The notes beneath the pieces are model-generated. The model was given only the letters and a program-made list of their open reading frames with translations, was not told where the DNA came from and did no database searches. A DNA stretch of 64,000 nucleotides from CAWBVG01 sp963792175 (lineage in GTDB: Bacteria > Acidobacteriota > Vicinamibacteria > Vicinamibacterales > CAVVIG01), in assembly GCA_963792175.1 (NCBI GenBank), contig CAWBVG010000006.1:1-64000 (forward strand). Reading direction: 5' to 3'. Positions 1-11,368 of the stretch are shown here, piece by piece. Numbering within the stretch: position 1 is the stretch's first letter; each line of letters opens with the position of its first letter. Position numbers and translations under genes: made by a program.

Positions 1-577
1 CCGTTTCTCCAGGTCGCGCGCACACAGCGGCCAAGCTGGTACTCGGCGATTATCGCCCGCACGCGCGGCGACGCTGTCGACGCTCCTCCGTGATATGCGC
101 CGCGAACTGCTCGCGCTCGAACCCAACCTGGTGTTCGTCGAAAACCAGACGATGGAAGCCGAGGTAGACGCAACGCTGTTCCCGGTTCGCGCGGGCGCCC
201 TGCTCGTGACGGTCGTCGGCGGGACGGCGATGCTGCTGGCGGCCATCGGCCTGTACGGGGTCATCGCCTACTCCGTGGCGAGAAGGACGAAGGAGATTGG
301 CATCCGGCTCGCCCTCGGCGCGCGCCCGGCGTCGGTCCTCTCGCTCGTCATGCAGCACGGGCTGGTCGTGGCGGGCGTTGGGCTCGCTGTCGGATGGCTG
401 CTGGCCGCGATCGTCGGCGCGACGACCGGCAGCGTGCTGTACGGGGTTCGCGCCAGCGATCCGGTGTCGTGGCTGGGTGCCTCGGCGCTGTTGCTCGGCG
501 TCTCAGCCATTGCCAACATCATCCCCGCGTTGAGAGCGGCCAGGGTCGAGCCTTCGCAAGCCCTCCGCATGGAATAA
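1..577 (+). CDS. ADOP-type ABC transporter permease (MacB/FtsX-like), C-terminal fragment
   Basis: This is the C-terminal part of a large permease of the MacB/FtsX superfamily; the N-terminus lies before base 1. The last 160 residues carry the family hallmark RRTKEIGIRLALGA between hydrophobic segments, followed by the closing motif PALRAARVEPSQALRME, as in periplasmic-domain permeases of the ADOP (acidobacterial duplicated orphan permease) type. These usually lack an adjacent ATPase gene, and none is adjacent here. Bases 1 to about 75 encode QRPSWYSAIIARTRGD in a different frame from the rest, so there is a one-base frameshift near base 80, probably a sequence error. The next permease gene of the same family starts 40 bp downstream, suggesting a tandem pair. 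Its transported substrate cannot be told from sequence. Confidence 0.85.
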   Translation, partial: RFSRSRAHSGQAGTRRLSPARAATLSTLLRDMRRELLALEPNLVFVENQTMEAEVDATLFPVRAGALLVTVVGGTAMLLAAIGLYGVIAYSVARRTKEIGIRLALGARPASVLSLVMQHGLVVAGVGLAVGWLLAAIVGATTGSVLYGVRASDPVSWLGASALLLGVSAIANIIPALRAARVEPSQALRME

Positions 578-617
578 CGCGAAACACCGACACCTGGATC
601 TTCGTCTATCCAGAGAT

Positions 618-3123
618 ATGAGTTCCGATATCCGGGTCGGCCTGCGGCTGTTGTGGAAAGACAAGGCGTTCACGCTGACGGCGCTGTTGACGCTCGCCTT
701 GTGCATCGGCGCGAACACGGCCCTCTTCTCGGTGGTCCACAACGTCCTGTTGAGACCGCTGCCCGTGCCGGAATCAGACCGTATCGTGCAGATGGGCAAC
801 GCCTATCCCGGCGCCGGCGCCGGCGCGGCCCTCGGCACCTCGTCGGGGGTTCCTGACTACTACGACCGCCTGCGCGAGACCGACGTGTTCGAAGAGCAGG
901 CCCTGCATAACGGCCGCAACGCGAGCATCGATCAGAACGGCACTCCGGTTCGCGTCAGGGTGACCCAGGCGACGCCGTCGTTCTTCCGGCTGCTGCGTGT
1001 CGGACCGGCGCTGGGCCGCGCCTTCACGGAACAGGACGGCGAAGTCGGCAACGACAAGAAACTGATTCTGAGCTATGCGTTCTGGCAGTCCCAGTTTGGC
1101 GGCGCTCCAGATGCCATCGGCAAAGAGATCCGCCTCGACGGCCAGCTGTACACCGTCGTGGGCGTCATGCCGAAGGGCTTCTATTTTCTCAATCCCGACG
1201 TGATGCTCTGGCGCCCGCTCGCGTTCACGGCGCAGCAGAAGTCCGACGAGCAGCGCCACAGCAACAGCTATCAGAACATCGCCAGATTGAAGCCCGGCGC
1301 GACCATCGCGCGCGCGCAGCAGCAGATCGACGCGCTCAAAAGAGAAACCTGGATCTCTTTCCGCAATTGAAACCGTTGCTGATCAACGCGGGGTTTCACA
1401 CCACCGTCACGTTGCTCCAGGAGACCTTGGTCCGCGAGATACGGGCGACGTTGTACCTGATGTGGGGCGGCGCGCTCTTCGTGCTGCTCATCGGGTGCGT
1501 CAACGTGGCCAACCTCTCGCTCGTGAGGTCGCGCGCGCGGCTGAAGGAGCTGGCGACGCGCCTGGCGCTCGGCGCGGGCCGGGCCCGCGTGGCCCGGCAG
1601 CTGATCGTCGAAAGCGTCATCCTCACGCTGCTCGCGGCTGCCGCAGGCCTGATCGTCGGCTATGGCGCGCTGCGTCTTCTGGGCACGCTGAACATTCAGG
1701 AGCTGCCGCGCGGCGCGGAAATCCGGCTCGACGGCGTGGTGGTGGCTTACACGCTCGGGACCGCCGCCGTCATCGGCTTCGTGCTCGGGCTGATCCCAGT
1801 GGCCAGCGTCCTGCCGGCGAATCTGAACGTGGTGCTGCGCGAAGAGGGGCGATCCGGGACGAGCGGACGCAGCGCGCGGACGTTACGCCGGGCGCTGGTG
1901 GTGGCCCAGGTGGCCTTCGCATTCGTCCTGCTCGTCGGCGCCGGTTTGCTGTTCGCGAGTTTTCGCCGCGTGCTGGCGGTCGATCCCGGGTTCACCGCCG
2001 ACAGCGTGATGACTGCCGCGATCAGTCTGCCGCGCGCGCGATACACGGACGACGCCGCGCTGATTCGGTTCACCCACGAGGCGCTGCAGCGTCTGCGGGC
2101 GCTGCCCGGCGTGACCGCCGTCGGCGCCACCGACACCATTCCTTTCGGCGGCAACAACAACGACAGTGTGATCTTCGCCGAGGGCTACCAGATGAAGCCC
2201 GGCGAGTCGGTCATTTCTCCGAGCGCGGTCGACGTCACCCCGGGGTACTTCGAGGCCATGGGCGTCCGACTGGTGCGCGGCCGCTTCTTCGACGACCGCG
2301 ACGCCCCGATCGAAAAGAAAACACCGCCATCGGCGGGCGGCCGAATGGCGCCTATTCGGTCATCGTCGACGAGACGCTCGCGAAGCGATTCTGGCCCGGA
2401 CAGGACCCGATCGGCCGTCGGATGTACAAGCCGAACGACGTCACACAGGGCGATCTCACGGCGACTAACGAGAAAACCGTGTTCTTCACGGTCGTCGGCG
2501 TGGTTGGGAGCATCAAGCTCCACGACCTCACCGAGGGCGGGAAATCCGTGGGCGCCTATTTCTTTCCGATGGACCAGGACACCTCGACCGGCATGACGTT
2601 CGCGCTCAAGACCGCCGGCGACCCGCTGTCGCTGACGAGCGCCGTCCGCGGCGTACTCAATGGACTCGACCGCGAGCTCCCGGTGTTCGACACTCAGACG
2701 ATGGATCAGCGGATGGAGAAGTCGCTGGTCAGCCGGCGCTCGCCGGTCGTGCTGTCGCTCGTGTTCGGCGGCGTCGCGTTGTTGCTGTCGGCGATCGGGA
2801 TCTACGGCGTCCTCGCGTACCTCGTGACGCAGCGGCGGCGGGAAATCGGCATCCGCATCGCGCTCGGCAGCAGCGCGCGGAGCATCTTCGAGCTGGTGCT
2901 CCGCGAGGGGCTCGTCCTGATCATCGGCGGCTTCGTGCTCGGCGCCGTGGGCGCGCTCGCGCTGCGGAAGAGTCTCGAGAGCCAGCTGTTTGGCGTGAGC
3001 GCCAGCGATCCGCTGGTGCTCGCGGCCGTCACCGGGCTGCTCGCGGCGGTCGCGGTCGTGGCGTGCGCGCTGCCGGCACGGCGGGCGACACGAATCGATC
3101 CCATCGTCGCGCTCGCGGAGTAG
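618..3123 (+). CDS. ADOP-type ABC transporter permease, full length, two frameshifts
   Basis: This is a MacB/FtsX-like permease of about 830 residues with the duplicated FtsX architecture. A membrane segment near residue 20 (TLALCIGANTALFSVV) is followed by a periplasmic MacB-type domain. A first FtsX core follows (GCVNVANLSLVRSRARLKEL), then a second periplasmic domain and a second FtsX core with QRRREIGIRIALGSSARS near the end. It terminates with the usual DPIVALAE. The reading frame changes near base 1348 (an A-rich stretch) and again near 2315 (another A-rich stretch), with conserved protein on both sides each time, so these look like homopolymer errors. The start ATG gives a plausible short cytoplasmic N-terminus. 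Family members are orphan permeases thought to act in export or envelope stress; the role here is unknown. Confidence 0.88.
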
Positions 3124-3263
3124 TCGCCGACGGGCCGACGACTCGGGTACAGAAGAATTTTCAGCGCGTCGGCCGCTCCGCACGTCGAAAACCGCGAATC
3201 TGACCCAGGCTTTGCCGCAATCTGGCACCGTCGGCCGCCGTCGCACGTCCCCGTACGCACCCC

Positions 3264-3309
3264 GGGGTCAGACACCGGTCTGACCCCTCTCTGACACCAC
3301 TCTGACCCC
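3264..3309. repeat. REP-like palindrome GGGGTCAGA / TCTGACCCC
   Basis: A perfect 9-bp inverted repeat is visible: GGGGTCAGA (3264-3272), spacer CACCGG, then TCTGACCCC (3279-3287). A further copy of TCTGACCCC lies at 3301-3309, and a shortened copy (TCTGACCC) lies upstream near 3198. The GGGG-headed palindrome resembles REP units mobilised by RAYT/TnpA-REP transposases in other bacteria; no such transposase lies in this window. It occupies the 283-bp spacer between the permease and the ABC ATPase gene. The rest of that spacer shows nothing else I can identify. Confidence 0.6.
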
Positions 3310-3406
3310 AAGGACCGCCAAACACCGCCTCTCATCCGCCGAAAGCTGCCGTTCGCCGAAAATCCCCGGCCCACCGGAACCGCCGTGCGAAGATCGCCCG
3401 TCAACC

Positions 3407-4148
3407 ATGCTTCAGGTCAACCACCTGCGAAAGACCTTCGGAAAACTCGTCGCGGTGGACGATGTCTCGTTCACCGTCGATCGCGGACAACTGGTCGGGC
3501 TGCTCGGCCCCAACGGCGCCGGCAAGACGACGACCGTGTCGATGATTGCCGCGCTCGTGACGCCGGAAAAGGGCGAAGTGCTCGTCGGCGGCGCGCGCCT
3601 GGCGGGCGACACCGATCCGAAGAAGCGCCAGATCGGCCTCGTCCCCCAGGACCTCGCGCTCTACGACGAGCTGTCCGCGCGTGCCAACCTCCGGTTCTTC
3701 GGTGCGCTCTACGGCCTCTCGGGCGCCGCGCTCGACAAGGCGATCGGCGCCGCCATGGACCTGGTCGGCCTCGCCGATCGCCTGAACGATCTGGTCAAGA
3801 CCTACAGCGGCGGCATGAAGCGGCGGTTGAATCTCGCCGCCGGCCTTCTCCACGATCCCGACATCCTGCTGCTCGACGAACCGACTGTCGGCGTCGATCC
3901 GCAAAGCCGCAACGCGATCTTCGAGAACCTCGAGCTCCTGAAGTCGCGCGGCAAGGCGATCCTCTACACCACCCACTACATGGAAGAAGTCGAGCGCCTC
4001 GCCGATCGCATCGTCGTCATGGACCACGGACAGAGTGATCGCCGACGATACGCTCGCCGGCCTGCAGTCCCGCGTCGCCGTCGCGGGCGAGAGAGCGACG
4101 CTCGAGTCCGTATTCCTCACGCTGACGGGAAGGAGCCTGCGAGACTGA
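3407..4148 (+). CDS. ABC transporter ATP-binding protein (ABC-2 type export)
   Basis: This is the ATPase subunit of a two-gene ABC-2 exporter. The visible motifs in order are Walker A GPNGAGKTT (about residues 36-44), Q-loop region GLVPQDLALYDEL, signature YSGGMKRRLNLA, Walker B ILLLDEPTVG and the H-loop YTTHYMEEVERLADR. The length of about 246 residues is right for the CcmA/DrrA/NatA group. A one-base shift near 4032 moves the last 38 residues (VIADDTLAGLQSRVAV and onwards) into another frame. With that correction the stop TGA at 4146-4148 overlaps the permease ATG by one base, a typical translationally coupled arrangement. The substrate is unknown; drug, lipid or polysaccharide export are all possible. 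Confidence 0.9.
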
Positions 4149-5449
4149 TGTCGCTCATACCGCTCTCGGCGATGGTCCGCAAGGACCTGCAGTTGTTCTT
4201 CAGCGACAGACGCTCGGTGATCGTCAGCTTCGTGGTGCCGATCGCGATCGCCTCGTTCTTCGGATCGATCTTCAGCGGCCCCAGCCGCAACAGCGAGCCG
4301 GCGAAGATCGCCGTCGCGATCATCGACCAGGACGGCAGCGCCGATCTCCAACGGCATCGTCGCCGGCATGCAGGCCGACAAGAACTTCAAGGTGACGACG
4401 CCGCCCGAAGCAGAGGCCAGAGATGCCGTCCGGCGTGGGCAGCCTTGCGGCGGCGGTGATCATTCCGAAGGGGTTCGGCGACGCGGCGGGCAGCGCGTTC
4501 TTCGGGGACGGCGCCAAGCCGCCGCTGAACGTGATCTTCGATCCGTCCCGCAGCACGGAAAAGGCGATGGTCAGCGGCATCATGACGCAGCACGTCATGG
4601 AATCGGTGAGCAAGGAGATGTTCGGCGGCGCGCAGGGCCGGGCGATGGTGGAACGGACGCTGCCGCAGATTCAGGGCGCGCAGATGCCCGACGATGAAAA
4701 GCGCGCGCTCATCAACATGCTGAGCTCGGTGCAGCAGTTCTACAACCGGCAGCCGGCCGGCGGCGGCCAGGCCGGCGGCGCTCGACAGGGCATCACGATG
4801 CCGTACACCGTCCACGAAGAGGCGATGACCGCTGGCTCGAACATCGCCTACAACGGCTACGCGCATTCCTTCGGCGGGATGGCGATTCAGTTCCTGCTGT
4901 TCGCGATGGCCAACATGGGCGTCGAGATGCTCCTCGAACGTCAGCGCGGGCTCTGGAAACGGCTGCGCAGCGCGCCGGTCTCCAGATTCACCCTTCTCGC
5001 GGGCAAGGTGGCGAGCGGCGCGATCATCTCGTTGATGATTCTCCTCGTGTGCTTCGCCTTTGCGATGATCGTCTTCGGCGTGAGGATCCAGGGCAGCGCT
5101 CTGGGTTTCCTGGCCATTGCGGTCGCCTGCGCCCTGATGGCGTCCACGTTCGGGCTGCTGGTGGCGGCGTTGGGGAATTCGCCGGCAACGGCGCGCGGCA
5201 TCACGACGCTGGCCGTGCTGATGATGGTGATGCTCGGCGGCGCCTGGGTGCCGTCGTTCATCTTCCCGGCGTGGCTCCAGCAGTTCACGCTCGCCGTGCC
5301 GGTCCGCTGGGCGGTCGATGGCCTGGACGCCATGACGTGGCGCGGCATCGGCGTTGCGCGGCGCCATCGCGCCGACCGCCGTGCTGCTCGGCTTCGCTGC
5401 CGCGTTCAGCGCGATCGCGGCGTCGCGGTTCCGCTGGGAGGAAGCGTAG
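4148..5449 (+). CDS. ABC-2 type transporter permease, frameshifted
   Basis: This is the membrane partner of the preceding ATPase. The N-terminus has a cytoplasmic start (SAMVRKDLQLFFSDRRS), then a first membrane helix (VSFVVPIAIASFF). A long extracytoplasmic domain follows, then five or so helices from about base 4860 onward, including the ABC-2 signature region LERQRGLWKRLRSAPVSR. Conserved sequence jumps frame near 4340, 4430 and 5360. Read through, the protein is about 433 residues and ends with the charged tail ASRFRWEEA. The gene begins with ATG overlapping the ATPase stop. Three shifts in one gene could mean a pseudogene, but the surrounding pattern of shifts in essential genes favours sequence error. 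Confidence 0.85.
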
Positions 5450-5572
5450 GGACTCGGGCTAGTCTGAGCCTGCCTCGCCGAAGCTCTCGCGCGCGGGCAC
5501 TGCGAGCGGAGGCGGGGCTGGGGGCTAGGGGCTGGGGGCTAGCCGAGCGGCCAGCTGCGCTGCGATAAGATC
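5450..5572. repeat. Intergenic repeat spacer (CTAGGGGCTGGGG and GCCTGCCTCGCCG words)
   Basis: The spacer starts directly after the permease stop codon TAG. It contains the word GCCTGCCTCGCCGAAGCTC, which recurs in variants near 16970 (reverse strand) and twice in 59665-59740. It also contains a near-tandem GGGGCTAGGGGCTGGGGGCTAG, whose reverse complement reappears at 16912-16933. No ORF is supportable. It looks like decayed copies of two short palindromic repeat families that populate spacers throughout the window. Confidence 0.55.
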
Positions 5573-5577
5573 GCGGC

Positions 5578-6880
<1,303 letters not shown>

Positions 6881-6911
6881 CAGAGCTCTTCGTGTGTGGC
6901 TGCATCGACGA

Positions 6912-8075
6912 ATGAAGCGTACCGCTGAAGTCGTCATCGTCGGCGGCGGATGCATGGGCGCGAGCGTCGCCTATCATCTCGCGCGCCTCGGCGTCACCGA
7001 TGTCGTCCTCGTCGAGCGCGAGCAGATGCTCGGCACCGGCTCCACCGGCAGAAACGCCGGCGGCGTGCGTCATCAGTTCTCGAACGAAGCGAACATTCGG
7101 CTGTCGCTCGAATCGATCGCACTGCTCGAGCGCTTCGCCGACGAAGTCGGCCAGCCGATCGACTTCCACCAGGACGGCTACTTGTTCCTGTTGGCCAGGG
7201 ACTCGAGCGTCGACACCTTCCGGCGCAACGTGGCTCTGCAACGGAGTCTGGGTGTCGAGGTGCAATGGCTCGACGCCGGCGAGGCCGAGCGGCTGGCGCC
7301 GGGTCTCGACGCCGCGGGCGTCGCGGGCGCCACGTTCTGCGCGCGCGACGGCATCGCCGATCCGAACGGCGTCACCATGGGGTTTGCGAAGGCTGCCCAG
7401 GCGGCGGGTGTGGAGGTCGCGCGCGACACGGAGGTCACCGGCGTGCGCGTCGAGCGCGGCCGCATCGCCGGTGTCGAGACCACGCGCGGCACGATCGAGA
7501 CGCGCAAGGTGGTGAACGCGGCCGGACCGCACGCGCGGCAGATTGGGCGGATGGCTGGTGTCGACGTGCCGGTCGAGCCCTACCGCCGTCACATCTTCAT
7601 CGCAGCCGCTCCGGCGGGGGAAGCGGCGTGGCGCGTGCCCGCATCGCGGATCATGGTCATCGACTTCGACACCACCTTTTATTTCCACCGCGAAGGCGCC
7701 GGCCTGTTGTTCGGGATGGGCGACCCGGACGAAACACCGACGTTCGACACCACCGTGCAGTGGGATTTCCTGCCGCAGGTGATCGACGTCGCGGTGCAGC
7801 GCCTGCCGGCGCTGGCGGACGCGTCCATCTCGCACGCGTGGGCTGGCCTTTACGAGGTGACGCCCGATGCGAACCCGATCATCGGGCCGGCGCCTGGTGT
7901 GGAGGGATTGTTCTTGATCAACGGCTTCAGCGGGCACGGATTCCAGCATTCGCCCGCCGCCGGACGCATCCTCGCCGACGTGATCGCGGAACGCGATCCA
8001 CACTTCGACCTGGCACCGTTCGACCTGCGCCGCTTTGCCACCAGCGGCGTGACCGGGGAACGCTACTTCGTGTAG
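6912..8075 (+). CDS. FAD-dependent oxidoreductase, DAO family (sarcosine oxidase beta/DadA-like)
   Basis: This is an intact 387-residue flavoenzyme of the D-amino-acid/glycine oxidase fold. The N-terminal dinucleotide-binding motif VVIVGGGCMGASVAYHLA is followed by the E of LVERE and TGSTGRNAGGVRHQFS, typical of FAD-linked amine oxidases. The C-terminal GLYEVTPDANPIIGPAP and INGFSGHGFQHSPAAGR match the FAD-contacting end of sarcosine oxidase beta-like proteins. The usual substrate class is a secondary or D-amino acid; the exact substrate is not decidable. I chose the ATG at 6912 because the dinucleotide fold starts eight residues later. The next gene starts five bases after its stop. Confidence 0.88.
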   Translation: MKRTAEVVIVGGGCMGASVAYHLARLGVTDVVLVEREQMLGTGSTGRNAGGVRHQFSNEANIRLSLESIALLERFADEVGQPIDFHQDGYLFLLARDSSVDTFRRNVALQRSLGVEVQWLDAGEAERLAPGLDAAGVAGATFCARDGIADPNGVTMGFAKAAQAAGVEVARDTEVTGVRVERGRIAGVETTRGTIETRKVVNAAGPHARQIGRMAGVDVPVEPYRRHIFIAAAPAGEAAWRVPASRIMVIDFDTTFYFHREGAGLLFGMGDPDETPTFDTTVQWDFLPQVIDVAVQRLPALADASISHAWAGLYEVTPDANPIIGPAPGVEGLFLINGFSGHGFQHSPAAGRILADVIAERDPHFDLAPFDLRRFATSGVTGERYFV

Positions 8076-8079
8076 TCAC

Positions 8080-10483
8080 ATGCGCCACGCCCTCCGATCC
8101 CTGTGGAATACGAAAGGATTCACGGCGATCGCCGTCGCGACGATCGCCATGGGAGTTGGCGCCAACACGGCGGTGTTCAGCGTCGTGGAAGCCGTGCTCC
8201 TGCGGCCGCTGCCGTTCAAGGACGCGGACCGCATCTTCACCCTGACCGGATCGAACCCGAAGCGCGACATGCTCGACGCGACGATCTCGTATCCGCAGTT
8301 CGTCGAGCTGTCCACGCGCGATCGGATGTTTGCCCGCCTGTCCGCCTACACCTACGACAGCTTCAACCTCACCGGCGACGAACGGCCCGAACAGCTGCCT
8401 GGGGTGCGCGTGACCGCGAGTTTCTTCGACGTGCTCGGCGTGCCGATGGCCGTTGGCCCGGGCTTTACCGCGGCCGATGACGTGCGCGGAGGGCCGCCAG
8501 TCCTCGTGCTGGCGAGACGTTTCTGGTCGCGCCGGTTCGCGATGCGCCGCGAGGTCGTCGGAGCTCGTCTCACACTGAACGGCGTGCCGCACACCGTAGT
8601 CGGCGCGCTTGGCATCGACCTGCCGCCGCCGTTCGACGACGTCGACGTGTGGACGACGCGTGTGGACGCGTTGAACGGCTTCACGCCCCAGCAGATCGCC
8701 GCGGGTCTGGGGTACTTGTGGGCGATCGGGCGTCTTCCGGCGGGTGTGCGCGCGGAGCAGGTGCAGCCGGAGGTGGACGCGATCGCCCACGGTTACGCGC
8801 GTGCTCATGTCGGCAACACCGACGCCGACCCCGAAGAGACCTTGCGGCTGCAGCCGATTCGGGAGCGGACCGTCGGCAACACCCGATCGCCGCTGCTCGT
8901 GCTCACGGCTGTCGTTGGCCTTGTGCTGCTGATCGCTTGCGCCAACGTCGCCAACCTCCTGCTGGTGCGGGCGACCGCCCGCGCGCACGAGACGGCGATT
9001 CGCGCCGCGCTCGGCGCCAGCCGGCTGCAGCTGGTGAAATGGCTCGGTGCGGAAAGCGCCATGCTCGCGATTGCCGGCGGTGTCCTGGGCACCGTCCTCG
9101 CGATGTGGCTTGTCGAACTCGCGTCGGCCGTCGTTCGCGGACTCCCGCGAGGCGCCGATGTCGAGATCAACGCCTCGGTGATGGCGTTTTCGCTCGCGGC
9201 CTCCGCAGCGGCCGGCATGTTGTTCGGCGTGGCACCGGCACTGCGCGCCGCCAGGCAGGCGCCGGTGGAGGCGCTGCACGCGAGCGGCCGCACGGCGACA
9301 TCTCACCGCAGTCGGCTCGGCGCCGGGCTGGTCGTGGGCGAAGTGGCGCTGTCGTTGATGCTCCTCGTCGGCGCCGGTCTCTTGCTCAGAAGCTTCGTGA
9401 AGCTGCTGCATGCGCCCGCCGGGTTCAGGGTCGCGGGCCTGGTCTCGATGCGCATCTCGTTGCCGACCGTGAAGTATGCCGACCAGGCGGCGATGCGCGC
9501 GTTCGTCGACCGCGTCGTGCCGGCGATCGAGTCGGTGCCCGGCGTCGCCAGCGCGTCGGCGTCGATGCTGCTCCCACCGTTTGTATCGATCGTCGCCCCG
9601 TACCAGACGGCCGACGGTCCGCAGCGGCCGATCGCCGAGCGGTCGTTCGCGGCATGGACCGGCATCACGCCTTCCTATTTCGCGACGATGGGCATGCCGA
9701 TGCTGGCGGGCCGGGCTTTTACGGCGGCGGACGACGAACGGGCGCCGCTCGTCACGGTGATCAGCGAAGGCCTGGCGCGGCGGGCGTGGCCCACGGGATC
9801 CGCGATCGGCAAGCGCATTCTCATCGGACGCTTCTCTGGATTCGCCGAAGTCGTCGGCGTCGTCGGCGATGTGAAGAACGCCGGACTGGCGCAGCCGCCG
9901 CAACCGCAGGCCTACACGCCGTACGCGCAGCGGCCGTGGTCGACGATGGGCCTCGTCGTGCGCGCGGCCGCCGGCGATCCGCTCGCACTCGTGCCGTCGA
10001 TTCGAGCCGCGGTCCTGTCGGTGGATCGCGATCAGCCGATCACGGAGGTCACGACGCTGGAATCGTCGCTGTCCGATTCGCTCGCGACCGCGCGCTTCAC
10101 GACGATCCTGCTGCTGGTGTTCGCGACGATGGCGCTGGTGATGGCGGCGGCCGGGCTCTACGGTGTGATCGCGTATACGGTCGAACGGCGAACGCGGGAA
10201 GTCGGGATTCGCGTCGCGCTCGGCGCCGACGCCCGATCGGTTCTCACGATGGTGGTGGCGCAGGGACTTCGCCTCGTCGCTGCCGGTATGGGGATTGGGC
10301 TGGTGCTCGCGATGCTCTAGCGCTCGTGTGATGCGAAGCCTGGTGTTCGACATCGCGCCAGCGGACCCGGTCTCGTATGCCGGCGCGATCGTCCTGTTCG
10401 CGGTCACCGCGCTCGCGGCGACGGTCGTGCCGGCGCGCCGCGCGCTGCGTGTCGATCCGATCGTCGCGCTTCGAGCGGACTGA
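8080..10483 (+). CDS. ADOP-type ABC transporter permease, one C-terminal frameshift
   Basis: This is the third large orphan permease of the window, about 800 residues. The N-terminal segment AVATIAMGVGANTAVFSVVE is followed by a MacB-type periplasmic domain. The first FtsX core contains CANVANLLLVRATARAHE, then comes a second periplasmic domain. The second core carries ERRTREVGIRVALGADARS. The frame breaks near 10310, after GMGIGLVLA; the missing last helix and the tail RRALRVDPIVALRAD continue in the next frame to 10483. The start is four bases after the preceding flavoenzyme stop, so they may share a transcript, though no functional link is evident. The substrate is unknown. Confidence 0.88.
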
Positions 10484-10581
10484 CCCGCCTTCGCGTTGGT
10501 TGACGGCGTGAGCCTCGGCCCTTCGGCGGGCTCAGGGCCGTCCCGAGCATCGTCGAGGGACGGCGAGGCAGGTCCTGACCT
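10484..10581. repeat. Palindromic spacer element (CTTCGGCGGGCTCAGG type)
   Basis: Two hairpins lie side by side. GGCCCT at 10517-10522 pairs with AGGGCC at 10534-10539, and GCCGTCCC (10537-10544) pairs with GGGACGGC (10557-10564). The wording resembles the TTCGACAAGCTCAGG palindromes scattered through many soil bacterial genomes. It fills the spacer between the permease and the acetyltransferase and could also terminate transcription, although no T-run follows. Confidence 0.55.
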
Positions 10582-11109
10582 ATGCATTTGAAACTGCGAA
10601 CGTGCGACGTGCGGTCCTGGCGGACGTCGGACGCCGAGCCGATCAGCCGGCACGCGAACAACCACAAGATCTGGCTGAATCTACGCGATGCGTTTCCGCA
10701 TCCCTACACGACGAGGGATGCGCGCGAGTGGATCCGCGGCGTGCATCAGCGGACGCCGGAAACCAGCTTCGCGATCGCGGTGAACGACGAGCCGATCGGC
10801 GGCATCGGATTCGTGCTGCGGCAGGACGTCGAGCGCGTGTCGGCGGAGATCGGCTATTGGCTCGGCGAGTTCTACTGGGGGCGCGGCATCGCCAGCGAGG
10901 CGTTGTCGGCGGTGACCGCTTACGCGATCGAGAAGCACCACCTGACGCGCGTCTTCGCGGTCCCGTTCGCGTGGAATACCGCGTCGTGCCGGGTGCTGGA
11001 AAAGGCGGGCTACGTCCTCGAGGCGCGGCTGCGCCGCAGCGCCGTCAAGGACGGCAAGGTGACGGACCAGTTCCAGTACGCGTTCATCGCCCCCGAGGGA
11101 ACGGAGTAG
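10582..11109 (+). CDS. GNAT family N-acetyltransferase (RimJ/RimL-like)
   Basis: This is an intact 175-residue acetyltransferase. The fold is recognisable from LRTCDVRSWRTSDAEPISRH at the start and the beta-strand EIGYWLGEFYWGRGIASEAL, where GRGIA is the acetyl-CoA pyrophosphate-binding motif A. The motif-B end NTASCRVLEKAGYVLEARL follows. This pattern belongs to the RimJ/RimL group, which acetylates protein N-termini or small amines; the substrate is not predictable here. It is followed by the long palindromic element and a convergent gene, so it is probably monocistronic. Confidence 0.85.
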   Translation: MHLKLRTCDVRSWRTSDAEPISRHANNHKIWLNLRDAFPHPYTTRDAREWIRGVHQRTPETSFAIAVNDEPIGGIGFVLRQDVERVSAEIGYWLGEFYWGRGIASEALSAVTAYAIEKHHLTRVFAVPFAWNTASCRVLEKAGYVLEARLRRSAVKDGKVTDQFQYAFIAPEGTE

Positions 11110-11368
11110 ACGGAGGTAACGGGTTCACGGAACGAGCAACGGAGGTTGAGCGGAGGGCAAGCGCGACCGGGCCCGCGAAGCGGGCTACGAAAGCCAACGC
11201 GCCGCGCAAACACAAACCAGCTGGATACTGGTTTGTGTTTGCGCGGCGCGCTTGCTACGCCGGCCGGCTGCGCCGGCCGCCCGGTCGCGCACAGCCGCTC
11301 TCCGTTGAACCTCTGTTTCTCCGTTGCTCTGTGGTGATCCCGTTCGCTCCGTAACCTCCGTTATCTCA
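11110..11368. repeat. Large multi-hairpin palindromic element, copy 1 (ACGGAGG/CCTCCGT arms)
   Basis: A nested palindrome of about 260 bp fills the space between two convergent genes. Outer arms are built from ACGGAGG-type words on the left and their complements on the right. A 12-bp inner arm (11161-11172 with 11279-11290) encloses three hairpins. The first has a 6-bp stem with a GAA loop (11171-11185). The second has a perfect 23-bp stem with a 7-base loop (11198-11220 with 11228-11250). The third has an 8-bp stem with a TGC loop (11261-11279). Its right edge coincides with the stop codon of the minus-strand gene. The 26 bases 11327-11352 are identical to bases 29159-29184 in copy 2. Confidence 0.8.

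Noticed and set aside
2185..3246. A 353-residue minus-strand ORF
   Set aside because: It lies antiparallel to clear permease sequence, with shadow-type composition (Arg, His, Asp rich) and no motif.
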